A stretch of DNA of 11,831 nucleotides from Desulfomicrobiaceae bacterium (lineage in GTDB: Bacteria; Desulfobacterota; Desulfovibrionia; Desulfovibrionales; Desulfomicrobiaceae). Made by a program: the position numbers and the translations under genes. Positions 1 to 6,649 of the stretch are shown in pieces (position 1 is the stretch's first letter; each line of letters begins with the position of its first letter). The notes below the pieces were generated by a model. It worked only from the letters and a program-made list of their open reading frames with translations, was not told the DNA's origin and ran no database searches. Where the stretch lies: positions 41,259 through 53,089 of the forward strand of contig DPEO01000125.1 of assembly GCA_003530935.1 (NCBI GenBank), given 5' to 3'.

Positions 1-180
1 ATCCACGAGCTCATGCTGAGCTCCGAGGGCATCAAGACCTCCATCAAATATCGCAAGCCTACGGAGGAGATCCGCTCCCAGGCGGTGGCGGACGGCATGC
101 TTTCCCTCAAGCAAGACGGCATTCTCAAGGTGCTCCAGGGCCGTACGGATATGGAGCAAGTACGGGCGGTTGCCGGATGA
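1..180 (+). CDS. C-terminal end of a GspE/PulE/PilB-type secretion/pilus ATPase (partial, 5' end outside window)
   Basis: Frame 1 is open from the window edge to a TGA at 178-180, giving 59 residues. They contain 'RKPTEEIRSQAVADGM', 'LSLKQDGILKVLQGRTD' and 'MEQVRAV'. This matches the usual C-terminus of the GspE/PulE/PilB ATPases, which energise type II secretion or type IV pilus assembly: an Arg/Ala-rich helix, then G-M-x-[ST]-L-x-[QE]-D-G-x-x-K-x-x-x-G-x-[TS], then a short E-V tail. The Walker motifs and tetracysteine region lie upstream of the window, so secretion and pilus paralogues cannot be separated. The stop overlaps the next gene by four bases (ATGA at 177-180), indicating translational coupling. 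The family call is firm; the exact system is unknown. Confidence 0.8.
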   Translation: MHELMLSSEGIKTSIKYRKPTEEIRSQAVADGMLSLKQDGILKVLQGRTDMEQVRAVAG

Positions 181-458
181 TCCTCTCGGCGAGTCAGTTG
201 CGGGCCATCAAGGAGCGCAATGACGAAGAACTGCGCAAAGGCCGTTATGCCAAGCACGGCTATCCGGCGCATACCATTCAGGACTTGCTCCACACCATTG
301 AGGCCCTGAAGAAAGAAAAAAAGAAATGGCAACACCTGGCTCAGGAGCGCGGCGAGGCCTTGCGGCGCATTCGGGAGCTGACGCGGTGTGTGGAGAAAGG
401 CGCGGCGGATGCGGCGGCTTCTCCTGCAGATGCCTTCTGTACGGGGCTCGTGGACTGA
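177..458 (+). CDS. Small coiled-coil protein of unknown function, coupled to the secretion/pilus ATPase gene
   Basis: This 93-residue frame starts on the ATG of an ATGA overlap with the upstream ATPase stop, so it is probably read by the same ribosomes. I do not recognise the family. The protein is charged and probably helical. Residues about 10-25 are rich in Arg, Lys and Glu. Residues about 34-70 ('IQDLLHTIEALKKEKKKWQ' onward) have heptad-like leucine/isoleucine spacing with a Lys-rich stretch, suggesting a coiled coil. The last 20 residues are Ala-rich and lower in complexity. There is no signal peptide, membrane segment or cysteine pair. It may be an accessory factor of the ATPase's system, but this rests on position only. 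A strong hairpin terminator follows 25 bases downstream. Confidence 0.6.
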   Translation: MILSASQLRAIKERNDEELRKGRYAKHGYPAHTIQDLLHTIEALKKEKKKWQHLAQERGEALRRIRELTRCVEKGAADAAASPADAFCTGLVD

Positions 459-482
459 GTTTGTTCGCCGGTGCTCACAACA

Positions 483-511
483 CGAACCGCCAGGAGAGTC
501 CTGGCGGTTCG
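483..511. terminator. Strong hairpin between convergent genes, probable bidirectional terminator
   Basis: A perfect inverted repeat has 12-base arms, GAACCGCCAGGA (484-495) and TCCTGGCGGTTC (499-510), around a GAG loop; an outer C483-G511 pair makes 13. It lies 24 bases after the stop of the small + strand gene and 26 bases after the ppaC stop on the - strand. It is therefore placed to end transcription from both sides. Neither flank has a long T run (the - strand side reads GTGTTGTG), so it is not a textbook intrinsic terminator, but stem strength and position support the call. Confidence 0.75.
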
Positions 512-537
512 CTGTGTACCCAAAGGGCGTGGGCGCG

Positions 538-1461
538 TTAGGCGCCGAAGGCCTTTTCGAAATTGGGCACCACCTGTTTTTTCCGGGACATGACCCCAGG
601 CAGCCAGGCGCGGCCGTTTTCCGGCTTCACCCCAAAGGCCTTTTCCACCACGGACTCGTCGTCGGAGGCGATGAGCATCTCCGAGCCTTCCTTCATGATG
701 TCCGTCAACAACAGGAAGACGGAGTGGTTGCCCTTTTCCTCTTTGAGCTTCTTGATGTCCGCTTCCAGGTCAGCCTTGACAGCGTCCAGGATGGAGAGGT
801 CCACCACTTCCAACTGGCCGATACCGACCATCTTGCCGCTCATATTGAAGTCCTTGTAGTCGCGCATGACCAGCTCGCGGGCCGGGGTGCCTTCCACTGC
901 GGACTTGACCTTGAACATGGCCATGCCCAGGGCGTTCAGGTCGCTCTCGCCAGCGATCTTGGCCAGTTCTTCCGCGGCCTTTTTGTCCTTGTCGGTGCAG
1001 GTGGCGGACTTGAAGATGACGGTGTCGCTCAGGATGGCGCAGAGCATGATACCGGCGATGGATTTGGGGATCTCCACACCGTAGAAGTCGTACATGGACT
1101 TGATCACCGTGGCCGTGCAGCCCACGGGCCAGATCCAGCACTCCAAGGGATTGGGGGTGGTGACGTCACCCAGCTTGTGATGGTCCACGATGCCCAGGAT
1201 TTCGGCCTGCTTGATGTCATCCGGAAGCTGCGCCAGATCCGAAGTATCCACCAGGAAGACCTTCTCACCGGCGTAGGAGGTCTTGACCGCAGGGGCCGGG
1301 ACGCCGAACTTTTCCAGGATGAACTTGGTCTCGGGATTCAGTTCGCCCAGAGCGGCCGGGGTGCAGGGAACGCCCAGCTTGGTCTTGAGATCGGCCAGGG
1401 CGATGGCGCTGCAGACGGTATCGGAATCAGGGCTCTTGTGACCGAATACGAACACGGACAT
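538..1461 (-). CDS. ppaC: Manganese-dependent inorganic pyrophosphatase, family II (DHH/DHHA2)
   Basis: This soluble enzyme hydrolyses pyrophosphate to two phosphates, pulling biosynthesis and, in sulfate reducers, ATP-dependent sulfate activation forward. The 307-residue protein has the family II layout. The N-terminal DHH domain has metal ligands in 'GHKSPDSD' (His8, Asp12, Asp14), 'VDTSD' (from 71) and 'DHH' at 93-95. The C-terminal DHHA2 domain has the substrate-binding 'SRKKQ' motif at 292-296. Length is typical (about 305-310). No CBS/DRTGG regulatory insert is present, so this is the simple form. The start was chosen because GGAGGAGG (1469-1476) sits just upstream of this ATG and the protein then begins directly at the conserved first strand; an in-frame ATG 48 bases further upstream adds an unrelated leader. 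It is the last - strand gene before the hairpin at 483-511 and follows EIIC after 108 bases, so it may have its own promoter. Confidence 0.95.
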   Translation of the reverse strand: MSVFVFGHKSPDSDTVCSAIALADLKTKLGVPCTPAALGELNPETKFILEKFGVPAPAVKTSYAGEKVFLVDTSDLAQLPDDIKQAEILGIVDHHKLGDVTTPNPLECWIWPVGCTATVIKSMYDFYGVEIPKSIAGIMLCAILSDTVIFKSATCTDKDKKAAEELAKIAGESDLNALGMAMFKVKSAVEGTPARELVMRDYKDFNMSGKMVGIGQLEVVDLSILDAVKADLEADIKKLKEEKGNHSVFLLLTDIMKEGSEMLIASDDESVVEKAFGVKPENGRAWLPGVMSRKKQVVPNFEKAFGA

Positions 1462-1569
1462 GGGGTTTCCTCCTCCAAGGTTGAAGTATGAACCAAAACT
1501 TTGTTCCAAATATCACAACCTCTCGCCGCTGCCAAGCCCCAGCAGGGGAGTTTTTTTGAAAAGCTCGAA
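1462..1569 (-). other. Gap between the EIIC gene and ppaC; possible ppaC promoter region
   Basis: This gap is more AT-rich than its surroundings. On the - strand it carries an A7 run just after EIIC, a short CCCC-TGCT-GGGG inverted repeat, a TTGGCA that could be a -35 element, and AT-rich TGATATTTGG and GTTCATACTT stretches. No -35/-10 pair with good spacing and good matches is visible, so no promoter is assigned. It ends in the strong ppaC ribosome-binding site. Confidence 0.3.
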
Positions 1570-2270
1570 TCACAGGAGTGAGCCGGAGGTGGATAGCGCC
1601 AGGGCAATACTCATGGCCACGAGGCTTGCGGTTGCCGTGGCCAGGGCGCGGTGGGTGCGCAGGCAGAGGACTCCACCCATGAAGGCGGGAGCCAGAAGAA
1701 TGGGCCAAGAAATCGGGGTGTGGGGAAGCGGCAGAAGGTTCAGGAGCCGGATCCCTGCAAGCAGAACCACTGCAAAGACGAGAAAGAGCGTCCATCCGAG
1801 GACCCATTGTTCGGCCACGGAGCGCACAACGATGGAATCAGGGTCGAAGAAGCTCATGCGGGGGCGGCGGTTGGTATCGGCAAGGCGCATGAGGGCTCTG
1901 TCTTGGCGTTTGCGATAGAAGAGCTCAATGTTTGCCGCCCCGTGGGCGCACAGGGCGGATCCGAGAAGGACGGCCAGGGCGAGGAACATGGACGGCGCAG
2001 AAATATGGCGCAGAGTGGTGGCCGCAAGGGTGAAGGCAAGGAGGCCGTTGGGGGGCACGTAGGCGCCGGCGGGAAAGAGGTCGAGCCAAAGAAGTTCGAA
2101 GAAGACTCCTATGAAAACGACCGAGGCGTCCGCCGTGGCTGCGCCCCAGAGCAGGGCTGCGGCTATTGGTCGGTGGAGGAGCGAGGTGTCGACGCAGAAG
2201 CGCGAAAGATTGAGGAGGGCAAAAAAAAAGCGCTGAGCATAAGGGTCGGCCAATGGGGATCGAAACTCAT
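1570..2270 (-). CDS. PTS mannose-class EIIC membrane component, with an apparent frameshift at a T9 run near its start
   Basis: Most of the protein is a clear mannose/sorbose-class PTS EIIC. It has 'HRPIAAALLWG' and an 'ELLWLDLFPAGAYVPPNG' segment, matching the family's ELLWLG-P-x-GA-x-x-PPN signature. Further membrane segments lie around 'FLALAVLLGSALCA', 'LFLVFAVVLLAGI' and 'ILLAPAFMGGVL', split by a basic cytoplasmic loop. The expected start is the ATG at 2268-2270, which overlaps the EIIB stop as ATGA and begins 'MSFDPHWPTLML'. That frame ends after 35 codons. It joins the EIIC frame only if the ribosome slips back one base, or one T is added, in the T9 run (+ strand A9, 2221-2229). The joined product would be 233 residues with sequence 'LSAFFFALLNLSRF' across the junction. 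Without a shift the options are a TTG at 2251-2253 (227 residues, no clear ribosome-binding site) or an ATG inside EIIB at 2301. It is shorter than typical EIIC (about 265). No EIID gene follows. Confidence 0.8.
2221..2229 (-). other. T9 homopolymer at the EIIC frame junction (candidate slippage or -1 frameshift site)
   Basis: On the coding strand the sequence reads AGC GCT TTT TTT TTG CCC in the frame of the ATGA-coupled start, and CGC TTT TTT TTT GCC CTC in the frame of the EIIC body. A one-base backward slip after two TTT codons, or a tenth T in the mRNA or genome, joins the two frames precisely. Runs of nine or more A or T are known sites of RNA polymerase slippage and of replication slippage. 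The sequence alone cannot say whether the shift is used. Confidence 0.55.
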
Positions 2271-2731
2271 AAGTGCACCGTGACGGATTTTCCCGGCACA
2301 CACCGGAAATCGAGCTCCACGCCGTGGTCGTGAAAGAAGATCAGGCATGAGCGGTCTTCTTCCGACACGCATACATGGGCGCAGAGTTGCTGTTTTCCGG
2401 GGCCGTCGTGAAGGTTGCCGATGTTGACGCTGTGGATGCGGCAGCCGCTGGTGTAGGCCAGCTGGGCGTCCGGGCAGGTGGCGAAGAGCACCATGATGTG
2501 CGGATCCGCGGCTTGGGTGTGGAGACTTTCCAGCACAGAGGCCAATTCCGTGACCCGGCAGCAGAGGAACGTCACGTCATCGGGGATCGCCAGGCGCATG
2601 ATTTCCTGGCGTAACGGGTCTGCTGCCAAGTCATCATTGGCCACCACCAGGATGCTCGCCCCTACGTAGGGCATCCATGCTTCGATGACCTGGCCGTGCA
2701 CCAGACGGTTGTCGATGCGAAACCAGAGCAT
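2267..2731 (-). CDS. PTS mannose-class EIIB phosphocarrier protein
   Basis: This 154-residue cytoplasmic protein carries the EIIB-Man signature 'RIDNRLVHGQVIEAWMP', with His12 in the position of the phospho-accepting histidine. In this class EIIB takes phosphate from EIIA and passes it to the incoming sugar at EIIC/EIID. Later features also fit: 'ILVVANDDLAAD' for the first strand and 'SVNIGNLHDGPGKQ' for the family's N-[IV]-G-x-x-x loop. Length matches the usual 155-165 residues. The start codon overlaps the EIIA stop by one base (TAATG) and the stop overlaps the likely EIIC start (ATGA), so EIIA, EIIB and EIIC appear translationally coupled. Unlike E. coli ManX, EIIA and EIIB are separate proteins. 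Sugar specificity cannot be told, and without a nearby EIID it may be regulatory rather than transport-related. Confidence 0.93.
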   Translation of the reverse strand: MLWFRIDNRLVHGQVIEAWMPYVGASILVVANDDLAADPLRQEIMRLAIPDDVTFLCCRVTELASVLESLHTQAADPHIMVLFATCPDAQLAYTSGCRIHSVNIGNLHDGPGKQQLCAHVCVSEEDRSCLIFFHDHGVELDFRCVPGKSVTVHL

Positions 2732-3138
2732 TATTCCGAAACCTTACGCCGCAGGACCTCGCCGGCCACGAGGATGCCTTGTTTGCCGGCGGATTTTGCC
2801 TCCAAGGCCACTTGGTGCAATGTCCCCGAGCGGTTGGTGAGCGCTTTGAGCAGGAGGGGGAGATTGACCCCGGAGACGACTTCCACCTTCCCCTGAAGAA
2901 GCAGCGAAAGACTGAGGTTGGACGGCGTGCCGCCGAACATGTCCGTGAGGATGAGGACCCCGTTGCCGCGGTCCAAGCGGCGGACGTGGTCTTTGATGTC
3001 TCCGAGGATCGTATCCATGGGACGGGTGTCGTCCACTGCCACCACGGCGCATCCTTCTTGGGGGCCAAGGATGGTTTGGGCGGCATCGAGCAGATGCTCA
3101 CCAAAGGTGCCATGGGTGACAAGCAGCACGCCGATCAT
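2731..3138 (-). CDS. PTS mannose-class EIIA phosphocarrier protein
   Basis: The 135 residues begin 'MIGVLLVTHGTFGEHLLDA'. His9 in the V-T-H-G motif corresponds to the phosphohistidine of the EIIA-Man fold (His10 in E. coli ManX). 'LTDMFGGTPSN' (from about 64) is the conserved active-site loop that identifies the family. Length is that of a stand-alone EIIA-Man domain. HPr would phosphorylate it, and it would pass phosphate to the neighbouring EIIB. The start is well supported by AAGGAGGA at 3142-3149. The gene sits directly after rapZ, where many gammaproteobacteria carry npr (the nitrogen-PTS HPr), so the PTS link of the rpoN cluster is kept with a different PTS protein. A 59-base gap separates it from rapZ. 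Confidence 0.95.
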   Translation of the reverse strand: MIGVLLVTHGTFGEHLLDAAQTILGPQEGCAVVAVDDTRPMDTILGDIKDHVRRLDRGNGVLILTDMFGGTPSNLSLSLLLQGKVEVVSGVNLPLLLKALTNRSGTLHQVALEAKSAGKQGILVAGEVLRRKVSE

Positions 3139-3197
3139 GATTCCTCCTTGGGGGTAAGTCCCGCACAGGGCATGGCGTGCCTAGCGTTTCTTTGGCC

Positions 3198-4076
3198 TTA
3201 TGGCAATGTCCAATGACGGTGCTCGACGGTTACGGTGCGGCCTTGAGCCCGGAAGTGGGCGCCTACGCGTTCCGCAACGGCGACGGAACGGTGGCGGCCT
3301 CCGGTGCAGCCCAGGGCCAGGGTGAAGCGGAAACGGCCTTCGGCTTCGAGAAGCGGGATCATGGTATCCAAAAGTCCTATGAGCTTGGGGAGAAATGCCT
3401 GGGCAATAGGGTTTTCGAGGACAAACGCGGCCACTTCGGGGTCCTGCCCGGTGCCTTGCCGCAGGGAGGGCTCGAAGTAGGGATTGGGGAGGAAACGGAC
3501 ATCAATGACGGTATCCGCTTCCGAGGGCATTGCGTGTTTGAACCCAAAGGTGATGAGATGCAGACGCATGCCCTGTGGAGCACTGCTCAGTGTCTCCCAG
3601 CGGCTTTGGATGGCGCGGCGTAGATCGTGGATGGAATAGTGGGTGGTATCGATGACGAGGTGGGCGCCGTCGCGGATAACGGCCAGGAGGGATCGCTCGG
3701 TTTCAATGGCTTGCTCAAGGCCGGGGGTGGTTGTGCTGAGCGGGTGGGGACGCCGTGTGGCGGCATAGCGCCGCAGCAAGGTCGAAGTGGAGGCTTCAAG
3801 AAAAAGCACCGTGGGGGTGGGATGGAGTTTGGCGAGGATTTCCTGCCATTGCTGGGCGAGGGCCGGCTGCCGGAGATCCATGCCCAGGGCCAGTCCGGCA
3901 TAGGCATCTGCGGAGGAGCGGAAAAAGAGGTCCACAAGGTCCGGAGCCATGGCTGCCGGCAGATTGTCCACGCAAAAAAGCCCCATGTCCTCCAGGATGT
4001 TCAGGGCCGTACTCTTTCCAGACCCAGAAAGGCCGGAAACGATGACCAGGGGCTTGGTGGCTGTGGGAGGGGCCAT
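3198..4076 (-). CDS. rapZ: RapZ/YvcJ-family P-loop nucleotide-binding protein
   Basis: In E. coli RapZ binds the sRNA GlmZ, directs its cleavage by RNase E and so tunes glucosamine-6-phosphate synthase, supplying amino sugar for peptidoglycan and LPS; YvcJ of Bacillus is the Gram-positive relative. Here the 292-residue protein (E. coli 284) has the Walker A 'GLSGSGKST' at 15-23, the conserved 'MGLFCVDNLPA' after it, and a Walker B-like 'LVIDTTHYSIHDLR'. The C-terminal RNA-binding domain has 'FLPNPYFEPSLR' and the family signature 'GCTGGRHRSV' at 256-265. The start lies five bases after the ptsN stop, within the operon. No GlmZ-like RNA or glmS gene is visible here, so the sRNA role is carried over from E. 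coli and is uncertain; nucleotide binding is well supported. Confidence 0.95.
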   Translation of the reverse strand: MAPPTATKPLVIVSGLSGSGKSTALNILEDMGLFCVDNLPAAMAPDLVDLFFRSSADAYAGLALGMDLRQPALAQQWQEILAKLHPTPTVLFLEASTSTLLRRYAATRRPHPLSTTTPGLEQAIETERSLLAVIRDGAHLVIDTTHYSIHDLRRAIQSRWETLSSAPQGMRLHLITFGFKHAMPSEADTVIDVRFLPNPYFEPSLRQGTGQDPEVAAFVLENPIAQAFLPKLIGLLDTMIPLLEAEGRFRFTLALGCTGGRHRSVAVAERVGAHFRAQGRTVTVEHRHWTLP

Positions 4077-4081
4077 AGAAT

Positions 4082-4537
4082 TCAGGGCAGTGGGTAGGAG
4101 GTCATGAGTTCGAAAAGTTGGGAGGGCGGGGCGCTGAGAAAACTTTGGCGGAAGCTTGTATCCCGCAAGAGGCGCGCCAGGGAGGCCAATACCTTGAGAT
4201 GCATACCGGCGCCCCCCGCTGGAGCGAGTACCAGCGTAATGATGTGCACTGGTTTATGGTCGACGCTGTCGAACTCCACGCCTTGAGTACTGCGCCCCAC
4301 GACGACGGCGATATGGTCCAGCCCGTCCACCTTGCCGTGAGGGATAGCAATGCCATCGCCGATGGCAGTGGAACCAAGCCGTTCCCGTTCTAAAAGGATT
4401 TGGACGACGGCCTCCGGGGATACGCTTGGGAAAAGTGGTATGACCGGGCGCACAAGTTCGGCCAGGACCTCGGTCTTGGTCCTGGCCGAAAGTTCAGGAA
4501 GTACATGACTTGGATGGAGAAATTCGGAAAATTGCAT
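4082..4537 (-). CDS. ptsN: Nitrogen-PTS EIIA protein (EIIA-Ntr)
   Basis: A 151-residue PTS EIIA type-2 (fructose/nitrogen) domain. The active-site motif 'STAIGDGIAIPHGKV' places the phosphohistidine at His67 (His73 in E. coli PtsN). 'LLERERLGSTAIG' and 'HLKVLASLARLL' are further family hallmarks. EIIA-Ntr is a regulatory endpoint of the nitrogen PTS: its phosphorylation state affects potassium handling, carbon/nitrogen balance and sigma-54-related functions in proteobacteria. Length is typical and the whole protein is one domain, with no attached PTS domains. Only two bases separate it from hpf upstream and four from rapZ downstream, the same neighbours as in the rpoN cluster of E. coli. Confidence 0.94.
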   Translation of the reverse strand: MQFSEFLHPSHVLPELSARTKTEVLAELVRPVIPLFPSVSPEAVVQILLERERLGSTAIGDGIAIPHGKVDGLDHIAVVVGRSTQGVEFDSVDHKPVHIITLVLAPAGGAGMHLKVLASLARLLRDTSFRQSFLSAPPSQLFELMTSYPLP

Positions 4538-4539
4538 GA

Positions 4540-5073
4540 TTAGATGCCTGGATCGATGAGTCCGAACCCACCACTGCTTCTGCGATACACCACGTTGATG
4601 CGTTCGGTCTCGGCGTTGAGGAAGACGAGGAAAGTGTCTTCGGTTGTTTCCAATTGGAGCGCAGCCTCCGCCACAGTCATGGGTTTGGGGTCGAAGTGGT
4701 CGCTGCTTTCCACGACCGTGTGTGGAGCACCCTCGGATTGTTCCAGGCGAAGCACGTCCATGCGCACCGGAACCCCTTTGCGACGTGTTTTGTTTTTATC
4801 GCGGATTTTCCGCAGTTGGGCTTCGAGTTTCTCCCAAACCAAATCCACAGTGGCATACATGTCATTACTTTCGTCTTGAGCAGAGAGGTGAAGGTCTCTG
4901 CCCACGAGGACGACTTCGGCGATATGCCGGTACTTCTCCACCTCAAGGTTGACCTGGAGCTCCGTGTCGTCTCGATCTCCAATATATTTGACGAGTTTTT
5001 GGAAACGATCCCGGGCGTATTTGCGCAAGTGGTCCGAAGGCTCGAAATTTTTGAAGTTGAAGACGATGTTCAT
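4540..5073 (-). CDS. hpf: Ribosome hibernation promoting factor, long form
   Basis: The 177-residue protein has two domains. The N-terminal S30AE domain (about 1-100) begins 'MNIVFNFKNFEPSDHLRKYA' and contains 'KYRHIAEVVLVGRDLHLSAQD'. After a linker comes the C-terminal dimerisation domain (about 125-177), with 'KPMTVAEAALQLE', 'FLVFLNAETERINVVYRR' and 'GGFGLIDP'. Long HPF both blocks the 30S decoding site and joins ribosomes into inactive 100S dimers. The short HPF of E. coli (95 residues) lacks the second domain and needs RMF. The start was chosen because AAGGAGG lies five bases upstream (near 5079-5085) and the protein then begins at the conserved first strand; the open frame continues 53 codons further upstream into the end of rpoN, without support. 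It lies 37 bases after rpoN and two before ptsN. Confidence 0.95.
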   Translation of the reverse strand: MNIVFNFKNFEPSDHLRKYARDRFQKLVKYIGDRDDTELQVNLEVEKYRHIAEVVLVGRDLHLSAQDESNDMYATVDLVWEKLEAQLRKIRDKNKTRRKGVPVRMDVLRLEQSEGAPHTVVESSDHFDPKPMTVAEAALQLETTEDTFLVFLNAETERINVVYRRSSGGFGLIDPGI

Positions 5074-5110
5074 AGCAACCTCCTTGCGTTCGGTTGGGTC
5101 GAATGACCAA

Positions 5111-6544
5111 TTAGAGAATCCGGCGTCTTCGGGAAGAAGACTCGATTCCCAGTACCGCACGGTATTTCGCCACAGTCCGGCGGGCGATGTTGATATCCAG
5201 GCGCTCTTTGAGCACCGCAGCAATCTTCTCATCGCTGAGCGGGTGCGCCGGGTCCTCTTCGTTGACCAATTGTTTGATGATGGCCTTGACGCTTTCGGAG
5301 CCCACCTCAGAGCCGTCGTCCATGGAAAGTCCGGAGTTGAAGAAAAATTTCAGCTCGAACACCCCATGCGGGGTCGCCACGTATTTGTTGCTGGTAATAC
5401 GGCTCACCGTGGATTCGTGCATGCCAATGTCCTCGGCCACATCCTTGAGCACCAGAGGCTTGAGCTTGGTGACCCCGTGACGGAAAAAATCCTGCTGGAA
5501 GCGCACGATGCTCTCCATCACTTTATAGAGCGTCTTTTGGCGCTGCTGCAAGCTTTTTAAAAGCCATTGGGCGGAGCGGGCTTTTTCTTGGATGTAGTCT
5601 TTGTCGGGGCCTTGGCCGCCTTGGAGCAAGGTATCGTAGTGGGAACTGATCTGCAGGCGAGGCAGCCCCTCTTCGTTGAGCAGCACCACGAATTCGCCGT
5701 CGAACTCGTGCACGAACACGTCCGGGCTGACGTACACCGTGGCTTCGCTGCCAAAGCTTGCGCCCGGCAGAGGTTCTAGGCTTTGGATGATATCCAGGTA
5801 GGCGCGCAGGTCTTCCAGCTCGATCTTGAATTTCCGCGCCAGTGGTTTGAAACGCTTGCGTTCGATGTCTTCCAGGTGATCGCGCACCAAGGTGGTGAGA
5901 ATGGGATCGTCTTGCCCCAACACCTCAAGTTGCACCAGCAGGCACTCCCGCAGGGAGCGGGCCGCGACGCCCACCGGGTCCATGCGCTGGATGCGGGCGA
6001 GCACCGCCTCGATGGCCTCGCGCTGGGCGCCGGTCTGCTCCATGAGATCTTCCAGGGTGGCCGTGAGGTAGCCGCGGGAATCGAGATTGCCGATGATGGC
6101 TTCGCCAATGGCTTGGCTCGCCTCGTCGAGGTCGGAGAGCCGCAGTTGCCAAAGCAGGTGGCCTTCCAGGGAGGGCTTGCCGGAGATGCGTCCTTCCCAG
6201 GGGGTCATTTCTTCTTGGAGTTCGGCTTCCTTGTTGTGTTGCTTACTGGTGCTCGCAAAGTCGCCTAAATAGGTTTCCCAATCGGCGTTGCGCAGCAGGT
6301 CTCGTTCGTTGCAGGAGAGGGCCGCTGTGGCGAGTTCCGGGGGAGTGGAAGGGACGTCTTCCGTGATCTCGGGCGTGGGGTGGTCCGTGGCTTCTTCTAA
6401 AACCGGATTCTCCAAAAGTTCCTGCTGGATAGCCTCCAGAAGTTCCAGACGGGAAAGCTGGAGCAGCTTGATGGCCTGCTGGAGCTGGGGAGTCATCACC
6501 AGCTGTTGGGTCAATTTCAGATTCTGCCGCAGTTCCAATCCCAT
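5111..6544 (-). CDS. rpoN: RNA polymerase sigma-54 factor
   Basis: This 477-residue protein has all sigma-54 regions. Region I (1-51) is Gln/Leu-rich: 'MGLELRQNLKLTQQLVMTPQ'. It is followed by an acidic linker (about 52-95). The core-binding domain includes 'LLWQLRLSDLDEASQAIGE' and 'LDSRGYL'. The helix-turn-helix (about 365-387) has 'DVAEDIGMHESTVSRITSNK'. The RpoN box 'ARRTVAKYR' at 454-462 reads the -24 promoter element. Sigma-54 needs AAA+ enhancer-binding proteins, none of which is encoded here. The start follows AAAGGAAA at the right distance and gives the invariant N-terminus; a longer reading from 6616 adds 24 residues unlike the family. It follows lptB after 105 bases, as in the lpt-rpoN clusters of many proteobacteria. 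Confidence 0.97.
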   Translation of the reverse strand: MGLELRQNLKLTQQLVMTPQLQQAIKLLQLSRLELLEAIQQELLENPVLEEATDHPTPEITEDVPSTPPELATAALSCNERDLLRNADWETYLGDFASTSKQHNKEAELQEEMTPWEGRISGKPSLEGHLLWQLRLSDLDEASQAIGEAIIGNLDSRGYLTATLEDLMEQTGAQREAIEAVLARIQRMDPVGVAARSLRECLLVQLEVLGQDDPILTTLVRDHLEDIERKRFKPLARKFKIELEDLRAYLDIIQSLEPLPGASFGSEATVYVSPDVFVHEFDGEFVVLLNEEGLPRLQISSHYDTLLQGGQGPDKDYIQEKARSAQWLLKSLQQRQKTLYKVMESIVRFQQDFFRHGVTKLKPLVLKDVAEDIGMHESTVSRITSNKYVATPHGVFELKFFFNSGLSMDDGSEVGSESVKAIIKQLVNEEDPAHPLSDEKIAAVLKERLDINIARRTVAKYRAVLGIESSSRRRRIL

Positions 6545-6649
6545 AGACGTTTCCTTTGCATGGAGGGGATGCCCTCGTGATGCTTGCCTTCTGCCATAGA
6601 CGGCTGGGCCTGGCAATGTCTTGATTTTTTCTGGGATTTCTTTTTCCGC
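6545..6649 (-). other. Gap between lptB and rpoN; no clear promoter or terminator
   Basis: After the lptB stop the coding strand is A-rich (GGAAAAAGAAATCCCAGAAA). It then carries the inverted repeat TGCCA-N14-TGGCA and ends in the rpoN ribosome-binding site. No intrinsic terminator and no well-spaced -35/-10 or -24/-12 pair is visible. An internal rpoN promoter is possible but not shown. Confidence 0.25.

Noticed and set aside
388..1491. 367-codon open frame on the + strand
   Set aside because: It is antisense to the whole of ppaC and runs through the strong hairpin at 483-511. Its composition is that of a shadow frame.
1537..1557. CCCC-AGCA-GGGG followed by AG and T7 on the + strand, terminator-like
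   Set aside because: The stem is only four pairs and it points along the + strand, where no gene is transcribed into it. On the - strand the T run becomes an A run upstream of the stem, so it does not end EIIC transcription.
3135..3173. 12-codon frame (MPCAGLTPKEES) on the - strand whose TGA overlaps the EIIA start
   Set aside because: It could be a leader peptide, but it has no good ribosome-binding site and contains the EIIA Shine-Dalgarno sequence. Such short frames arise by chance.
6522..6599. Short frame (MAEGKHHEGIPSM...) across the rpoN start
   Set aside because: About 25 codons, out of frame with rpoN, with no ribosome-binding site of its own and low likelihood of being coding.
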